The notes beneath the pieces are model-generated. The model ran no database searches, had not been told where the DNA came from, and saw nothing but the letters and a program-made list of their open reading frames with translations. DNA of 46,302 nt from NCBI GenBank assembly GCA_005798855.1, contig SYIF01000003.1, positions 1-46,302 on the forward strand, written 5' to 3'. A program made the position numbers and the translations under genes. The stretch's first letter is position 1. Every line of letters begins with the position of its first letter. Of the stretch, positions 18,423-27,710 are shown piece by piece. The DNA is from Actinomycetota bacterium. Lineage in GTDB: Bacteria; Actinomycetota; Thermoleophilia; Gaiellales; F1-60-MAGs149.

Positions 18423-18581
18423 GATTTTGGTGCCGTATTTCCAACCACGCGTGCATGATAATCCTTTGACGCACCGAATGCGCGGCACATTCAGTTATTG
18501 CACTCTCATGCCTTGGCGTGCTAACAACTGACAGGCAATCATGAATACACAACACCATTCGAGCGTTCCTCGAGGCGGCAG
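18423..18581. promoter_or_regulatory. divergent intergenic region between dehydrogenase (-) and permease (+); likely promoter/operator region
   Basis: 159-bp gap between divergent starts; contains palindrome CACGCGTG (18446-18453). No motif assigned. Confidence 0.4.
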
Positions 18582-19424
18582 ATGATCACGCGCCGTTCAA
18601 TTCTGGTCGTGCCTACGGTCGTCTGGGCGGGGATTTTTTTCTTCATTCCTCTCGGCCTACTGGTCTTCTACTCGTTCGGCCAGATCGACATCTTCACGTT
18701 CGATGTCACCTGGGGCTGGACGTTTGAGAACTACCAGCGCATCATCGATCCGCTCTATTTCAAGCCGATCATGCGCGGTGTGGGCATCAGCCTCCTCGCG
18801 ACAGCGCTCTGTCTGGTGATTGGTTTTCCAGTAGCTCTCTGGATGAGTCGGCTCGGTGGTCTTGCACAGTCGCTCTTGCTCGTCGCCGTGATGGTCCCCT
18901 TTTGGGCATCGTTCGTCGTGCGCACGTATGCATTGGTCAATCTTCTCTCCGATGGCGGGCCCGTGGCCGATGCCCTAAAGGTGATTGGCATAGGTGGCGG
19001 AGCGCCCGGCATCATGTACACACCGTTTGCGGTGGCGATTGGCATTGTCTACTCCTATCTGCCGCTGATGATCTTGCCGCTGTTCGTGGCACTCGAACGC
19101 ATCAATCCGTCACTCCTGCAGGCCAGCGCAGATCTGGGAGCCTCTAGCTTTCGTAGTTTTCGTCGTGTGACCTTGCCGCTCGCCGCACCGGGGATTGTTG
19201 CTGGCTGTGTCTTGGTGGGCATTCCGGCGACAGGTGAATATGTGATTCCTGCCATCCTTGGCGGCGGCAAGACGCTGCTGGTTGGCAATGTGATTGCCGA
19301 TCAGTTCCTCGAGCTCGGCGACTACCCGTTCGGGTCTGCCCTGGCTGTCGCACTCATGCTGGCGCTGATGGCGGTGCTCGTAGTCGTGCGTTCGCGGCTA
19401 CGTAATACGGAAGACGTCGCCTGA
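18582..19424 (+). CDS. ABC transporter permease (PotB-like)
   Basis: Membrane permease with EAA-type loop (LQASADLGASSFRSFRRVTLPLAAPGIVAG). Confidence 0.9.
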   Translation: MITRRSILVVPTVVWAGIFFFIPLGLLVFYSFGQIDIFTFDVTWGWTFENYQRIIDPLYFKPIMRGVGISLLATALCLVIGFPVALWMSRLGGLAQSLLLVAVMVPFWASFVVRTYALVNLLSDGGPVADALKVIGIGGGAPGIMYTPFAVAIGIVYSYLPLMILPLFVALERINPSLLQASADLGASSFRSFRRVTLPLAAPGIVAGCVLVGIPATGEYVIPAILGGGKTLLVGNVIADQFLELGDYPFGSALAVALMLALMAVLVVVRSRLRNTEDVA

Positions 19425-20236
19425 TGCGCCGGCCAAGCCTCGTCGCAGTAATCGCGATCATCGTGGTCACACTTCTATATGCGCCGATCGTGCTCGTGAT
19501 TATCAACAGCTTTAATGCCGACAAGTTGCTTATTGCATGGGGTGGCTTCACCACAGAGTGGTATCGCGAGGCACTATCAGACGAGCGCGTTCGCAATGCA
19601 TTCATGACCAGCATCAAGGTTGCGCTGCTCTCAACGGTCATTTCGCTGGTGATCGCGATTACCGCGGCCCTGTGGACACGTCGTGCTTTGGCAGGTCGCC
19701 GTCGACTCTTCGACGCCACGACGTTCCTACGCATCATCCTGCCAGAGACGGTCTTTGCGCTGGGACTGTTTCTGCTGTTCACACGTTTTGACATTCCACT
19801 CGGAATCCCAGCGATCGTGATCGGGCACGTGGTCTTCAACTCGGCCTACGCAACGATCATTATTCAGTCTCGCTTTTCAACCATGGACACAACCTTGGAG
19901 TCGGCAGCTGCAGACCTTGGGGCTCCACCATGGAGGGTGTTTCGCCGCGTCACGTTGCCGCTAATTTTGCCGGCTGTGATCGCTGCGGGTCTGCTGGTGT
20001 TTTCATTCTCGTTTGATGCTGTCGTGACATCGCTCTTTCTCGGTGGCACGCACGCGGAGACGTTGCCCGTGCTGCTGCTCGGGATGATTCGCCTACACGT
20101 GACGCCAGAGGTCAATGCGATCGGCGTGATGGTGATGCTTACGACAACGGCACTGTTCGCAGTCGCTGCTGGTGTCATCAGTGTCCGTAGTGCCGCAGGC
20201 GCTCGAGCGTCCGCAAAGCAATGGAGAACGACGTGA
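19424..20236 (+). CDS. ABC transporter permease (PotC-like)
   Basis: EAA loop (LESAAADLGAPPWRVFRRVTLPLILPAVIAAGLLVFSFSFD); TGATG overlap with the previous gene. Confidence 0.9.
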   Translation: MRRPSLVAVIAIIVVTLLYAPIVLVIINSFNADKLLIAWGGFTTEWYREALSDERVRNAFMTSIKVALLSTVISLVIAITAALWTRRALAGRRRLFDATTFLRIILPETVFALGLFLLFTRFDIPLGIPAIVIGHVVFNSAYATIIIQSRFSTMDTTLESAAADLGAPPWRVFRRVTLPLILPAVIAAGLLVFSFSFDAVVTSLFLGGTHAETLPVLLLGMIRLHVTPEVNAIGVMVMLTTTALFAVAAGVISVRSAAGARASAKQWRTT

Positions 20237-21312
20237 CAGATCACGGGCCAGCAGTACGACTCAGCGGCGTCAAGCGCCAGTTCGGCGATGCCTATGCACT
20301 CCGGGGGATCGACCTCGAAATCGCTGACGGCGAATTTTTCTCGTTGATTGGGCCAAGTGGGTGTGGCAAGACAACGACGCTGCGACTGATCTCCGGGCTT
20401 GATAACCCGACGACCGGTAGCGTCGAAGTTCACGGGCAACCGATGATGGGCGTACCAGCCCACAAGCGACCTGTCACCACGGTCTTTCAGAGTTACGCGC
20501 TATTCCCGCATCTCGATGTGTATGAGAACGTGGCCTTTGGGCTACGGGAACGGAAGGTTCCAAACGAGCAAGTACGCGAGAAGGTCAGCACGATGCTCGA
20601 ACTCGTCAACCTAACGGGGCGCAATACGGCGCGACCACGGGAACTCTCGGGTGGTCAGCAACAGCGCATCGCGTTGGCAAGATCGCTCGTACTCGACCCG
20701 GAAGTGCTCTTGCTCGACGAACCGCTGGGCGCGTTAGACCTTCGCCTCCGTAAGCAGTTGCAGGGACTTTTGAAGACAGTGCAACGCGAGGTCGGCGTCA
20801 CCTTTATCTACGTGACACACGATCAAGAAGAGGCCTTCTCGATGTCGGACCGTGTTGCGGTGCTGCGTGAGGGTCTAATCGAACAGGTGGGTCGACCCCG
20901 TGAGATCTACGCGGAACCCCAGACGGCCTTTGTTGCGGACTTCGTTGGCGGGGCGAATCAGATCCCCGTCACAATCGTCAATGTGACAGCGGGTTCGTAT
21001 CGGGTTGATGCCGGCCGACTCGGATCCTGGACGAGCCCAGGGATTAGTGGACTCCAGTTAGGACAAAAAGCCACCGCAATCATCCGACCCGAGACGGTTC
21101 AGGTCGGAGGCGGTGACGTGTCCGTCGAAGGTCGTGTCACAGATCTCTCGTTTGTCGGACCGGTGATGAATCTCGCAGTCGCGTGCGGTGAACTGGAGAT
21201 CCGCTCCATGATCTCCGGGCGAACGCCCCAACCGGAAGAAGCAACGAAATTTGGCTGGGATGCGGCGGATTCTTGGATCGTGGCGGCCGCCGTTGAAGCT
21301 GAGCCAGCGTGA
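20221..21312 (+). CDS. ABC transporter ATP-binding protein (PotA-like)
   Basis: Walker A GPSGCGKTT, signature LSGGQQQRIALARSL, Walker B LLLDEPLGALD, C-terminal TOBE-like region. Confidence 0.95.
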   Translation: MENDVTDHGPAVRLSGVKRQFGDAYALRGIDLEIADGEFFSLIGPSGCGKTTTLRLISGLDNPTTGSVEVHGQPMMGVPAHKRPVTTVFQSYALFPHLDVYENVAFGLRERKVPNEQVREKVSTMLELVNLTGRNTARPRELSGGQQQRIALARSLVLDPEVLLLDEPLGALDLRLRKQLQGLLKTVQREVGVTFIYVTHDQEEAFSMSDRVAVLREGLIEQVGRPREIYAEPQTAFVADFVGGANQIPVTIVNVTAGSYRVDAGRLGSWTSPGISGLQLGQKATAIIRPETVQVGGGDVSVEGRVTDLSFVGPVMNLAVACGELEIRSMISGRTPQPEEATKFGWDAADSWIVAAAVEAEPA

Positions 21313-21995
21313 CCTTTTCCCTCGCCGGGCGCTGCGCACGGACGGGGGCCTTTGGGGTCATAGCCGCAACCTGCGACATCGCGGTTGGTTCGCGGGTTAG
21401 CTATGTCGCTGCCGGGGTTGGCGCTGTGATTACCCAGCACCGAACTGACCCTCGACTCGGCCCGGTGGGAATCGAATCGCTCAGGCGTGGGCGTGCAGCT
21501 GAAGAGGTGATTGCAGAGCTTGTTGCAGAGACGCCTCACTCCGGTTGGCGCCAACTCGCAGTCATCGATGGGGTGGGCCGGACCGCAAGTTTTTCCGGCG
21601 ATCGTGTGACCACGGTCACCGCTGAGGTCCATGGGCAAGACTGCGTTGCAATCGGTAATTGTCTCGGCGACTCGGGGGTTGGGGCGGTGATGGTTGCCGC
21701 CTTCGTTGCGACCCCTGCCGACCCTCTCGGCGAACGCCTAATGCAGGCGCTAGAGGCCGGGCTCGCAGCAGGTGGAGAGACGTCGCCAACCCTGTCGGCA
21801 GTGATGCTCGCGGCCGTCGACCCAGGGATGTCGTTGATTGACCTGCGTGTCGATTACGACCCCGCGCCCGTCGTACAATTACGGACACTGTGGGAGGAGT
21901 ATCGCGGCTGGGTCCGCGATTTCCGACTGCGAGCGCTCAATCCAGATCAGGCGGCTGGTTGCGCAGATGCAACAGAGGGCGAAGGAGTGATCTGA
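21309..21995 (+). CDS. DUF1028 family protein (putative Ntn-hydrolase-like)
   Basis: TFSLAGRCARTGAFGVIAATCDIAVGSRVSYVAAGVGAVITQ...GPVGIESLRRGRAAEEVI...LAAGGETSPTLSAVML...DLRVDYDPAPVVQL. GTG start. Confidence 0.8.
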   Translation: MTFSLAGRCARTGAFGVIAATCDIAVGSRVSYVAAGVGAVITQHRTDPRLGPVGIESLRRGRAAEEVIAELVAETPHSGWRQLAVIDGVGRTASFSGDRVTTVTAEVHGQDCVAIGNCLGDSGVGAVMVAAFVATPADPLGERLMQALEAGLAAGGETSPTLSAVMLAAVDPGMSLIDLRVDYDPAPVVQLRTLWEEYRGWVRDFRLRALNPDQAAGCADATEGEGVI

Positions 21996-24035
21996 GTGGC
22001 TGATACCACAGGGCCGAGGATTCGAGCAGATTTTCCGTTTGCGGTCGAAGTCCGCGATAACGTCGAGATTCCACTCACCGATGGCACGATCCTGCGTGCC
22101 TGCCTCTGGCTCCCGGTTGCTGCAGCACAGGAGCCTGTGCCGGCGATCTTGGAGTATGTCCCGTATCGCAAGGGCGACTCGTACGCGGCTGATGATGCCG
22201 TGCGATATCCGTGGTTTGCGGGACATGGCTATGCCTGCGTGCGCGTAGATATTCGCGGCAGTGGCGATTCGTCCGGCGTGTTGCTTGATGAGTATCACCC
22301 ACAGGAGCAGTTGGACTGCCTCGAGATCCTGAAATGGATTGCCGCACAGCCGTGGTGTACCGGGGACATCGGGATGATGGGTATCTCGTGGAGTGGCTTC
22401 AATAGCCTGCAGGTTGCAGCTCATCGGCCGCCCGAGCTGAAGGCGATTATCACCTGCTGTTCGACCGATGATCGCTACACAGACGATGTCCACTATGTCG
22501 GTGGGCTGCCGCTCGCCTTCTATCTGTTGCCGTGGGCCTCAGTGATGATGGCCTTCAACGCGCGTCCACCGGATCCGGCATTCGTGGGCGAGAACTGGCG
22601 AGAGATTTGGATGGAGCGACTCGAAGGGAGTCCGTTTCTGGCTGAGGAATGGCTTCGCCACCAGCGGCGAGACGACTACTGGGAGCAGGGCTCTGTTCGA
22701 CAGGACTACAGCGCCATCACCGCTGCGGTCTACATTGTTGGCGGTTGGTCCGATGGGTATACGAGTGCGATTCCCCGACTGCTCGAGGGGCTCACGTGTC
22801 CACGCAAGGCGCTCGTCGGTCCGTGGGAGCACATCTGGCCCGAGTTCGGTTATCCCGGTCCGGCGATCGGGTTCTTACAGGAAGCCTTGCGTTTCTGGGA
22901 CCACTGGTTGAAGGGTGTTGACAACGGTGTGATGGCAGAGCCCGAACTGCGCTACTGGCGACAGGACAGTGTCGAGCCGCGTGGTGGCTATGACATTCGT
23001 CCAGGCGCGTGGGCTGCGGAGGCGACATGGCCATCGCCACATGTCAGCGAAGAGCGTTTCTACCTTCGGCACGATTGTCTCGGGGCAGAGCCGGATCACG
23101 GCACGGTGCGAGATCACTCGAGCCCGCTCACGTTGGGGCTCGATGGTGGCTCGTGGCTCCCGTATTGCAATCCCGCTGATCTCCCTGGGGATCAGCGGGC
23201 AGAGGATGCGTGGTCGCTTACATTCGATGGTGCCCCGCTCGAGCAAGAGCTCGAGATTCTCGGTTGTCCAACAGTTGCACTGCACGTTGCCGCGGATCGT
23301 CCGCGTGCATTCGTAGCGGTGCGGCTATGCGATGTACACCCAAATGGCACATCGACGCTGATTACCCGCGGGCTTCTCAACCTCTGCCATCGTGAGGGGC
23401 ATCGTGACCCTGTCGAGATAATCCCTGGCCGGCTTGATCGCGTCAACGTGGAGCTCAAAGCAATCTCGTACGTCATGCCACCGGGGCACCGGCTGCGCGT
23501 TGCCGTCTCGACGTCGTACTGGCCGTGGGCGTGGCCTTCGCCAGAGGTTGCGACCATCACGGTGGCCTGCGACGAGGCAAGTGTCTTGGTTGTACCGGTC
23601 CGATCATCAATAGCGCCCAACATCGAGTTGCCGGCGTTCGATGAACCAGAGACTGCTGCACCGTTGGAATTCGAGTGGTTGGCCGAGCGGGAGCCCCGCT
23701 GGGAAATCTCGCACGATGTCGTCACTAACACGCACACGATGGTGATGGCACGCGCATTGGCAGGCGCGAAACGTTTGCCAAATGGCATCGAGTATCGCGA
23801 TCTCGACCCGGTCAGTTTTTCCCTCGTTGATGGCGATCCACTATCGCCCGTTGTGGAGGCAGCTCGGACCATTCAGATTGGGCGTGGTGACTGGCAGACG
23901 CGCGTCGAGGTACGAGCTCGCATGACCTGCGATGCCGAAAACTTCTTTGTCACGGGGCACCTCGAGGTGTTTGAGGGCAGCGAGCTGATCTTCGAGCGAT
24001 CCCACGACGTTTCCGTCCCACGCGACTACTGCTAA
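21996..24035 (+). CDS. CocE/NonD family hydrolase (X-Pro dipeptidyl-peptidase S15-type)
   Basis: VPYRKGD, VRVDIRGSGDSSG, nucleophile MMGISWSGFNSLQ. GTG start directly after the TGA of the previous gene. Confidence 0.9.
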   Translation: MADTTGPRIRADFPFAVEVRDNVEIPLTDGTILRACLWLPVAAAQEPVPAILEYVPYRKGDSYAADDAVRYPWFAGHGYACVRVDIRGSGDSSGVLLDEYHPQEQLDCLEILKWIAAQPWCTGDIGMMGISWSGFNSLQVAAHRPPELKAIITCCSTDDRYTDDVHYVGGLPLAFYLLPWASVMMAFNARPPDPAFVGENWREIWMERLEGSPFLAEEWLRHQRRDDYWEQGSVRQDYSAITAAVYIVGGWSDGYTSAIPRLLEGLTCPRKALVGPWEHIWPEFGYPGPAIGFLQEALRFWDHWLKGVDNGVMAEPELRYWRQDSVEPRGGYDIRPGAWAAEATWPSPHVSEERFYLRHDCLGAEPDHGTVRDHSSPLTLGLDGGSWLPYCNPADLPGDQRAEDAWSLTFDGAPLEQELEILGCPTVALHVAADRPRAFVAVRLCDVHPNGTSTLITRGLLNLCHREGHRDPVEIIPGRLDRVNVELKAISYVMPPGHRLRVAVSTSYWPWAWPSPEVATITVACDEASVLVVPVRSSIAPNIELPAFDEPETAAPLEFEWLAEREPRWEISHDVVTNTHTMVMARALAGAKRLPNGIEYRDLDPVSFSLVDGDPLSPVVEAARTIQIGRGDWQTRVEVRARMTCDAENFFVTGHLEVFEGSELIFERSHDVSVPRDYC

Positions 24036-25214
24036 ATGGAACATGCCAGCCCGCAGCAATTGCAGAACGTGCTGGTCGGCAAGATTGAGGCAATCGCCGA
24101 ACTGACGGAGCGCCTCGTAGAGGAGGAGAGCCCGACCTCTGCAGGTGAGGGCGTAGCGGCTGTGCTCGCGTTGTTTGAGAAGCGGCTGCGAGCGATTGGT
24201 TTTGTGACTCGATCGATCGATGTTGGGTTATTGGCGCCCGTGCTCGACGCAGTGCTGGAGTTTGGCCCAGGACCAACCGTCTTGGTGTTAGGTCACGCCG
24301 ACACAGTTTGGCCGTCCGGGACAGCAGTGGACTGGCACTTTGCTCGAGCCAACGGACGTTGGTCGGGGCCAGGAGTTGGCGATATGAAGGCCTGTCTGGT
24401 GCTCGCTGCAGCGGCTCTTGAGGCATTGCTTGAGGTAGCTCCGCCGAACGCGGGGAGTGTCCGTTTTCTCGTAATCCCAGACGAGGAAGCTGGTAGCGCT
24501 GCCAGCCGTCAGATAATCGAGGAGGCGGCGAGCACAGCTGCTGCGTGTTTGACGTTGGAAGCGGCTCGCCCCAATGGTGGACTCGTCACGAGTCGAGGAG
24601 CGGTTGGTGCCATGCACCTCGAAACCTTTGGTGTTGCGTGTCATGTCACGGACCCCGGTCCACACCAGGATGCGCTCGTCCCTCTGATCACAGTCGCGGC
24701 AGCGCTCCCGGAGCTCTCGCATGATGGCGCAGTCGCCCACGTCGGTGTTCTAGCTGCGGGTTCGGCGCGCCAGGTAGTGCCGGAATCCGCAGAGGCTTGG
24801 ATTGATCTGCGGGCAGAAACGACTGAGGCCGGGGAACAGTTGGCGGCCGCGGTGGCTGACAGTCTGGCGCAGGCGTGTGCCGTGGAAGGCGTGGAGTTTG
24901 TGGTCACCGGCGGCGTGACACGACCGGCCTTCCCACGCACGCCCGGCACGGGAGAGCTCTACGACCGAGCGGTGGCGGTGGCCACGGCCTTGGATATATC
25001 ACTCGCCGAGGTGGCGGAACGCGGTGGCTCAGACGCGTCTTTTGCAGCGGCACTTGGTGTGCCGACGCTCGACGGTCTTGGCCCGATTTGCCATGGCTCG
25101 TGCAGTCGCGAAGAATGGATTGAGGAGGACTCGCTCGCGGTCTACGGTGCGATCTTCGCCGACCTCGTCCAGTCCGTGCTCGCCGGCGCACTCTGCGCCA
25201 GCGCGAAGCCCTAG
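24036..25214 (+). CDS. M20 family metallopeptidase (CPG2/ArgE/DapE type)
   Basis: VLGHADTVWPSG, GPGVGDMKACLVLAAAAL, IPDEEAGS, GGSDASFAAALGVPTLDGLG. Confidence 0.9.
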   Translation: MEHASPQQLQNVLVGKIEAIAELTERLVEEESPTSAGEGVAAVLALFEKRLRAIGFVTRSIDVGLLAPVLDAVLEFGPGPTVLVLGHADTVWPSGTAVDWHFARANGRWSGPGVGDMKACLVLAAAALEALLEVAPPNAGSVRFLVIPDEEAGSAASRQIIEEAASTAAACLTLEAARPNGGLVTSRGAVGAMHLETFGVACHVTDPGPHQDALVPLITVAAALPELSHDGAVAHVGVLAAGSARQVVPESAEAWIDLRAETTEAGEQLAAAVADSLAQACAVEGVEFVVTGGVTRPAFPRTPGTGELYDRAVAVATALDISLAEVAERGGSDASFAAALGVPTLDGLGPICHGSCSREEWIEEDSLAVYGAIFADLVQSVLAGALCASAKP

Positions 25215-26659
25215 CCCAGCACCTCAAGCACGGCACTGATCAGCCCATCGAGGTCGTGCTCGTCGGCTTCGAGGGCGATGCCCACGCCGAGTTCGCGCAT
25301 GGCCGCGCTCGTGACAGGGCCGATTGAGATGCCCTTGAGGGCGGTCAGGTCGCGGTCGGGATAGGCCGCGACGAGCGCGCGGACGGTCGAGGCGGAGGTG
25401 AAGGTGACCGCGTCGGCTGCGAGTGGGCCATCGCCTGACGGTACGGCGTACTCGGTGCGATACAGCGCTGCGATGTCGACGATCGCACCCGCGTTTGTGA
25501 GACCCTCGGGCAGCAGGTCGCGAGCCTCCTCGGCACGGGCGATCAAAACACGCTTGCCAGCCATGCGATCTTGCAGCGTCTCGAGCAGAGCCTCGGCGAC
25601 CGCTCGCTCGGAGACGGTGTCGGCAACGACGCCGATCTGGCGCAGGGCCTCGGCCGTGCCAGGGCCGATCGCCGCGACCTCGACGCCGTGCAGCACGCGC
25701 GCATCGCCACCAATGCGGTCGAGCAGAAGCGGGGGCGTGTTCGGGCTCGTGACGACGACGACGTCGTAGACGCTCGCGTCGATTGGATCGCCGGCGAGGG
25801 GAACGGTCGAGATCGTGGGTGCGCTGACGACGTTCGCGCCGAGGTCGGTCAGCCGGCGTGTCAGTCCGTCGGCTTGGGCGCGAGCACGCGTGACGGCAAC
25901 CACGCGACCGGCGAGTGGCAGCCGCTCTGCCCAGCCAATCGCTTCGCGTACGGTGACGATCTCGCCGATTACGGTGACGGCGGGCGCGCGGACCTTGGCG
26001 GCCTCAGCCACCTCCGCAATCGTTGCGAGCGTACCGGTCGTCACGCGCTGCGTCGGCAGCGTGCCGCGCTCGACGATGCCAACGGGAGTCTCGGCAGGAC
26101 GACCGCCGGAGATCAAAGCGTCGGCGATCAGGCCGAGGCGTCCGACGCCCATCAAGACGACGAGCGTGCCACCTGCCTTTGCGAGTGCCGCCCAATCGGT
26201 CTGGGTCTCGGGTTTATCGGGGTTCTCATGACCAGTCACGATCGTCACGTGCGTCGACAGGCCACGATGCGTAATCGGAAAGCCGGCTGCTGCGGGTGCG
26301 GCAAGCGAACTGCTGATCCCAGGCACGACCTCGTAGTCGACGTCGGCTTCGTGCAACGCCTCCGCCTCCTCCGAGCCGCGACCGAAGACAAACGGATCGC
26401 CGCCCTTGAGGCGCACGATCAGCTGGCCGGTCTGGCCGTGTTCGACGAGGCATGCGTTGATCTGATTCTGCGTCATCGCCACATCGCCCGGCGCCTTGCC
26501 TGCGTTGATCAGCACGCAGCCCGGCTTGGCCTCGAGTGGCAACTGGTCGCCAGCAAGACGATCGAGCACGAGCACGTCGGCGCGCCGCACGAGATCGAGC
26601 CCGCGTACGGTAATCAGCCCCGGGTCACCCGGGCCGGCGCCGACAAGGAAAACCGTCAC
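25211..26659 (-). CDS. cobA-hemD: bifunctional uroporphyrinogen-III C-methyltransferase / uroporphyrinogen-III synthase
   Basis: N-terminal SUMT (FLVGAGPGDPGLITVRGLDLVRRADVLVLDRL, RLKGGDPFVFGRGSEEAEAL, GFPITHRGL) followed by a HemD-like domain. Confidence 0.9.
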   Translation of the reverse strand: MTVFLVGAGPGDPGLITVRGLDLVRRADVLVLDRLAGDQLPLEAKPGCVLINAGKAPGDVAMTQNQINACLVEHGQTGQLIVRLKGGDPFVFGRGSEEAEALHEADVDYEVVPGISSSLAAPAAAGFPITHRGLSTHVTIVTGHENPDKPETQTDWAALAKAGGTLVVLMGVGRLGLIADALISGGRPAETPVGIVERGTLPTQRVTTGTLATIAEVAEAAKVRAPAVTVIGEIVTVREAIGWAERLPLAGRVVAVTRARAQADGLTRRLTDLGANVVSAPTISTVPLAGDPIDASVYDVVVVTSPNTPPLLLDRIGGDARVLHGVEVAAIGPGTAEALRQIGVVADTVSERAVAEALLETLQDRMAGKRVLIARAEEARDLLPEGLTNAGAIVDIAALYRTEYAVPSGDGPLAADAVTFTSASTVRALVAAYPDRDLTALKGISIGPVTSAAMRELGVGIALEADEHDLDGLISAVLEVLG

Positions 26660-27552
26660 GCGGCCCCCTCGGCGAGCAACTCGCGCCCGCCGTCAGCAAG
26701 CAACTGTGCGACGATCGTAGCGACGAGGCTGGTGGGGTTATCGCCAGTTGCCTCGTGACGAATGGTCTGAGTACCGTCGGGCGAACCGACCCATCCGATC
26801 AGGGTCCAGTCGGCTCCTTCGCGGTACGCATGGGCGGCGACCGGTACGCGGCAGCCGCCACCGAGGCTGCGCGTCACTCCCCGCTCGGCCATCACTGCGA
26901 TACGCGTGTCGGCATCGTCGACTGCGGTTACTCGCGCCTCATCGCCCGAACGTGTCTGCAGGGCAATGGCACCTTGACCCGACTCGGGCACGATCATCGC
27001 GACGGGGAATCGGAAGCCAATCTCGTGGGCAAGCTCGATCCGATCGAGGCCGCAGGCCGCCAGCACGACACCATCCAAGTCGCTGGTTGAGCGATGCGCA
27101 AGACGGGTCTGGACGTTCCCGCGGACGGGCACCATCGTCAAATCGGGGCGTAGCGATCGCAGCGCAGATGAGCGCCGAATCGACGATGTACCGACGCGGG
27201 CTCCCACCGAGATATCACCAAAGGAGCGCGCCTCACCGCACCAAGCGTCACGAGGATCGGCGCGGGGCAGGAAGGCGGCTAGTGCCAAACCGTCGAGTTC
27301 GTCGCCGGTCAGGTCCTTCGCCGAGTGCACGGCTACATCGATCTCTTCGGCGAGCAGTGCCTCCTCGAGTGCGGAGGCAAATGCGCCAGGGCCTAACTCG
27401 CCAAGCGGCGTCGACTGTGCGGCGTCACCGCGTGTTGAAACAACCACCATCTCAACCTTGGCACCCGCAGCGGTCATGGCGTCGGCTGCGAGGCGCGCCT
27501 GTGCCTGCGCGAGCGGCGAGCCTCGCGTGCCAAGGCGGAGCAGAAGGCTCAT
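26656..27552 (-). CDS. hemC: hydroxymethylbilane synthase (porphobilinogen deaminase)
   Basis: LRLGTRGSPLAQAQA, VHSAKDL, GTSSIRRSSALRSLRPDL, RGNVQTRL, GGGCRVPVAAHA. Confidence 0.95.
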   Translation of the reverse strand: MSLLLRLGTRGSPLAQAQARLAADAMTAAGAKVEMVVVSTRGDAAQSTPLGELGPGAFASALEEALLAEEIDVAVHSAKDLTGDELDGLALAAFLPRADPRDAWCGEARSFGDISVGARVGTSSIRRSSALRSLRPDLTMVPVRGNVQTRLAHRSTSDLDGVVLAACGLDRIELAHEIGFRFPVAMIVPESGQGAIALQTRSGDEARVTAVDDADTRIAVMAERGVTRSLGGGCRVPVAAHAYREGADWTLIGWVGSPDGTQTIRHEATGDNPTSLVATIVAQLLADGGRELLAEGAA

Positions 27553-27710
27553 TTCGTTGACGGGTCCGATGGTGCAGCGCGTTCAAGCTCCTCAAGCGTC
27601 GCCTCGAGCCGCGTCAACTTACGACCGATAATTCCCACGTACGCGAGGATCACAAGCCAGACGGCGATGTAGGCACCGGCGACGTACGGCACTGCGTCCT
27701 GGAGCGTCAT
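27549..27710 (-). CDS. ccmD: CcmD-like small membrane protein, 53 aa
   Basis: Hand translation: MTLQDAVPYVAGAYIAVWLVILAYVGIIGRKLTRLEATLEELERAAPSDPSTK*. One TM helix, ATGA overlaps with ccmC and hemC. Missing from the ORF track (length cutoff). Confidence 0.8.
   Translation of the reverse strand: MTLQDAVPYVAGAYIAVWLVILAYVGIIGRKLTRLEATLEELERAAPSDPSTK

Noticed and set aside
2453-25214. Integrative element or genomic island with defined ends
   Set aside because: No integrase, transposase, att-like direct repeats or tRNA at the boundaries. Composition varies, but I could not compute a clean boundary.
25571-26758. 395-aa plus-strand ORF opposite cobA-hemD
   Set aside because: Low-complexity Arg/Asp/Gly-rich translation, antisense to a well-supported enzyme.
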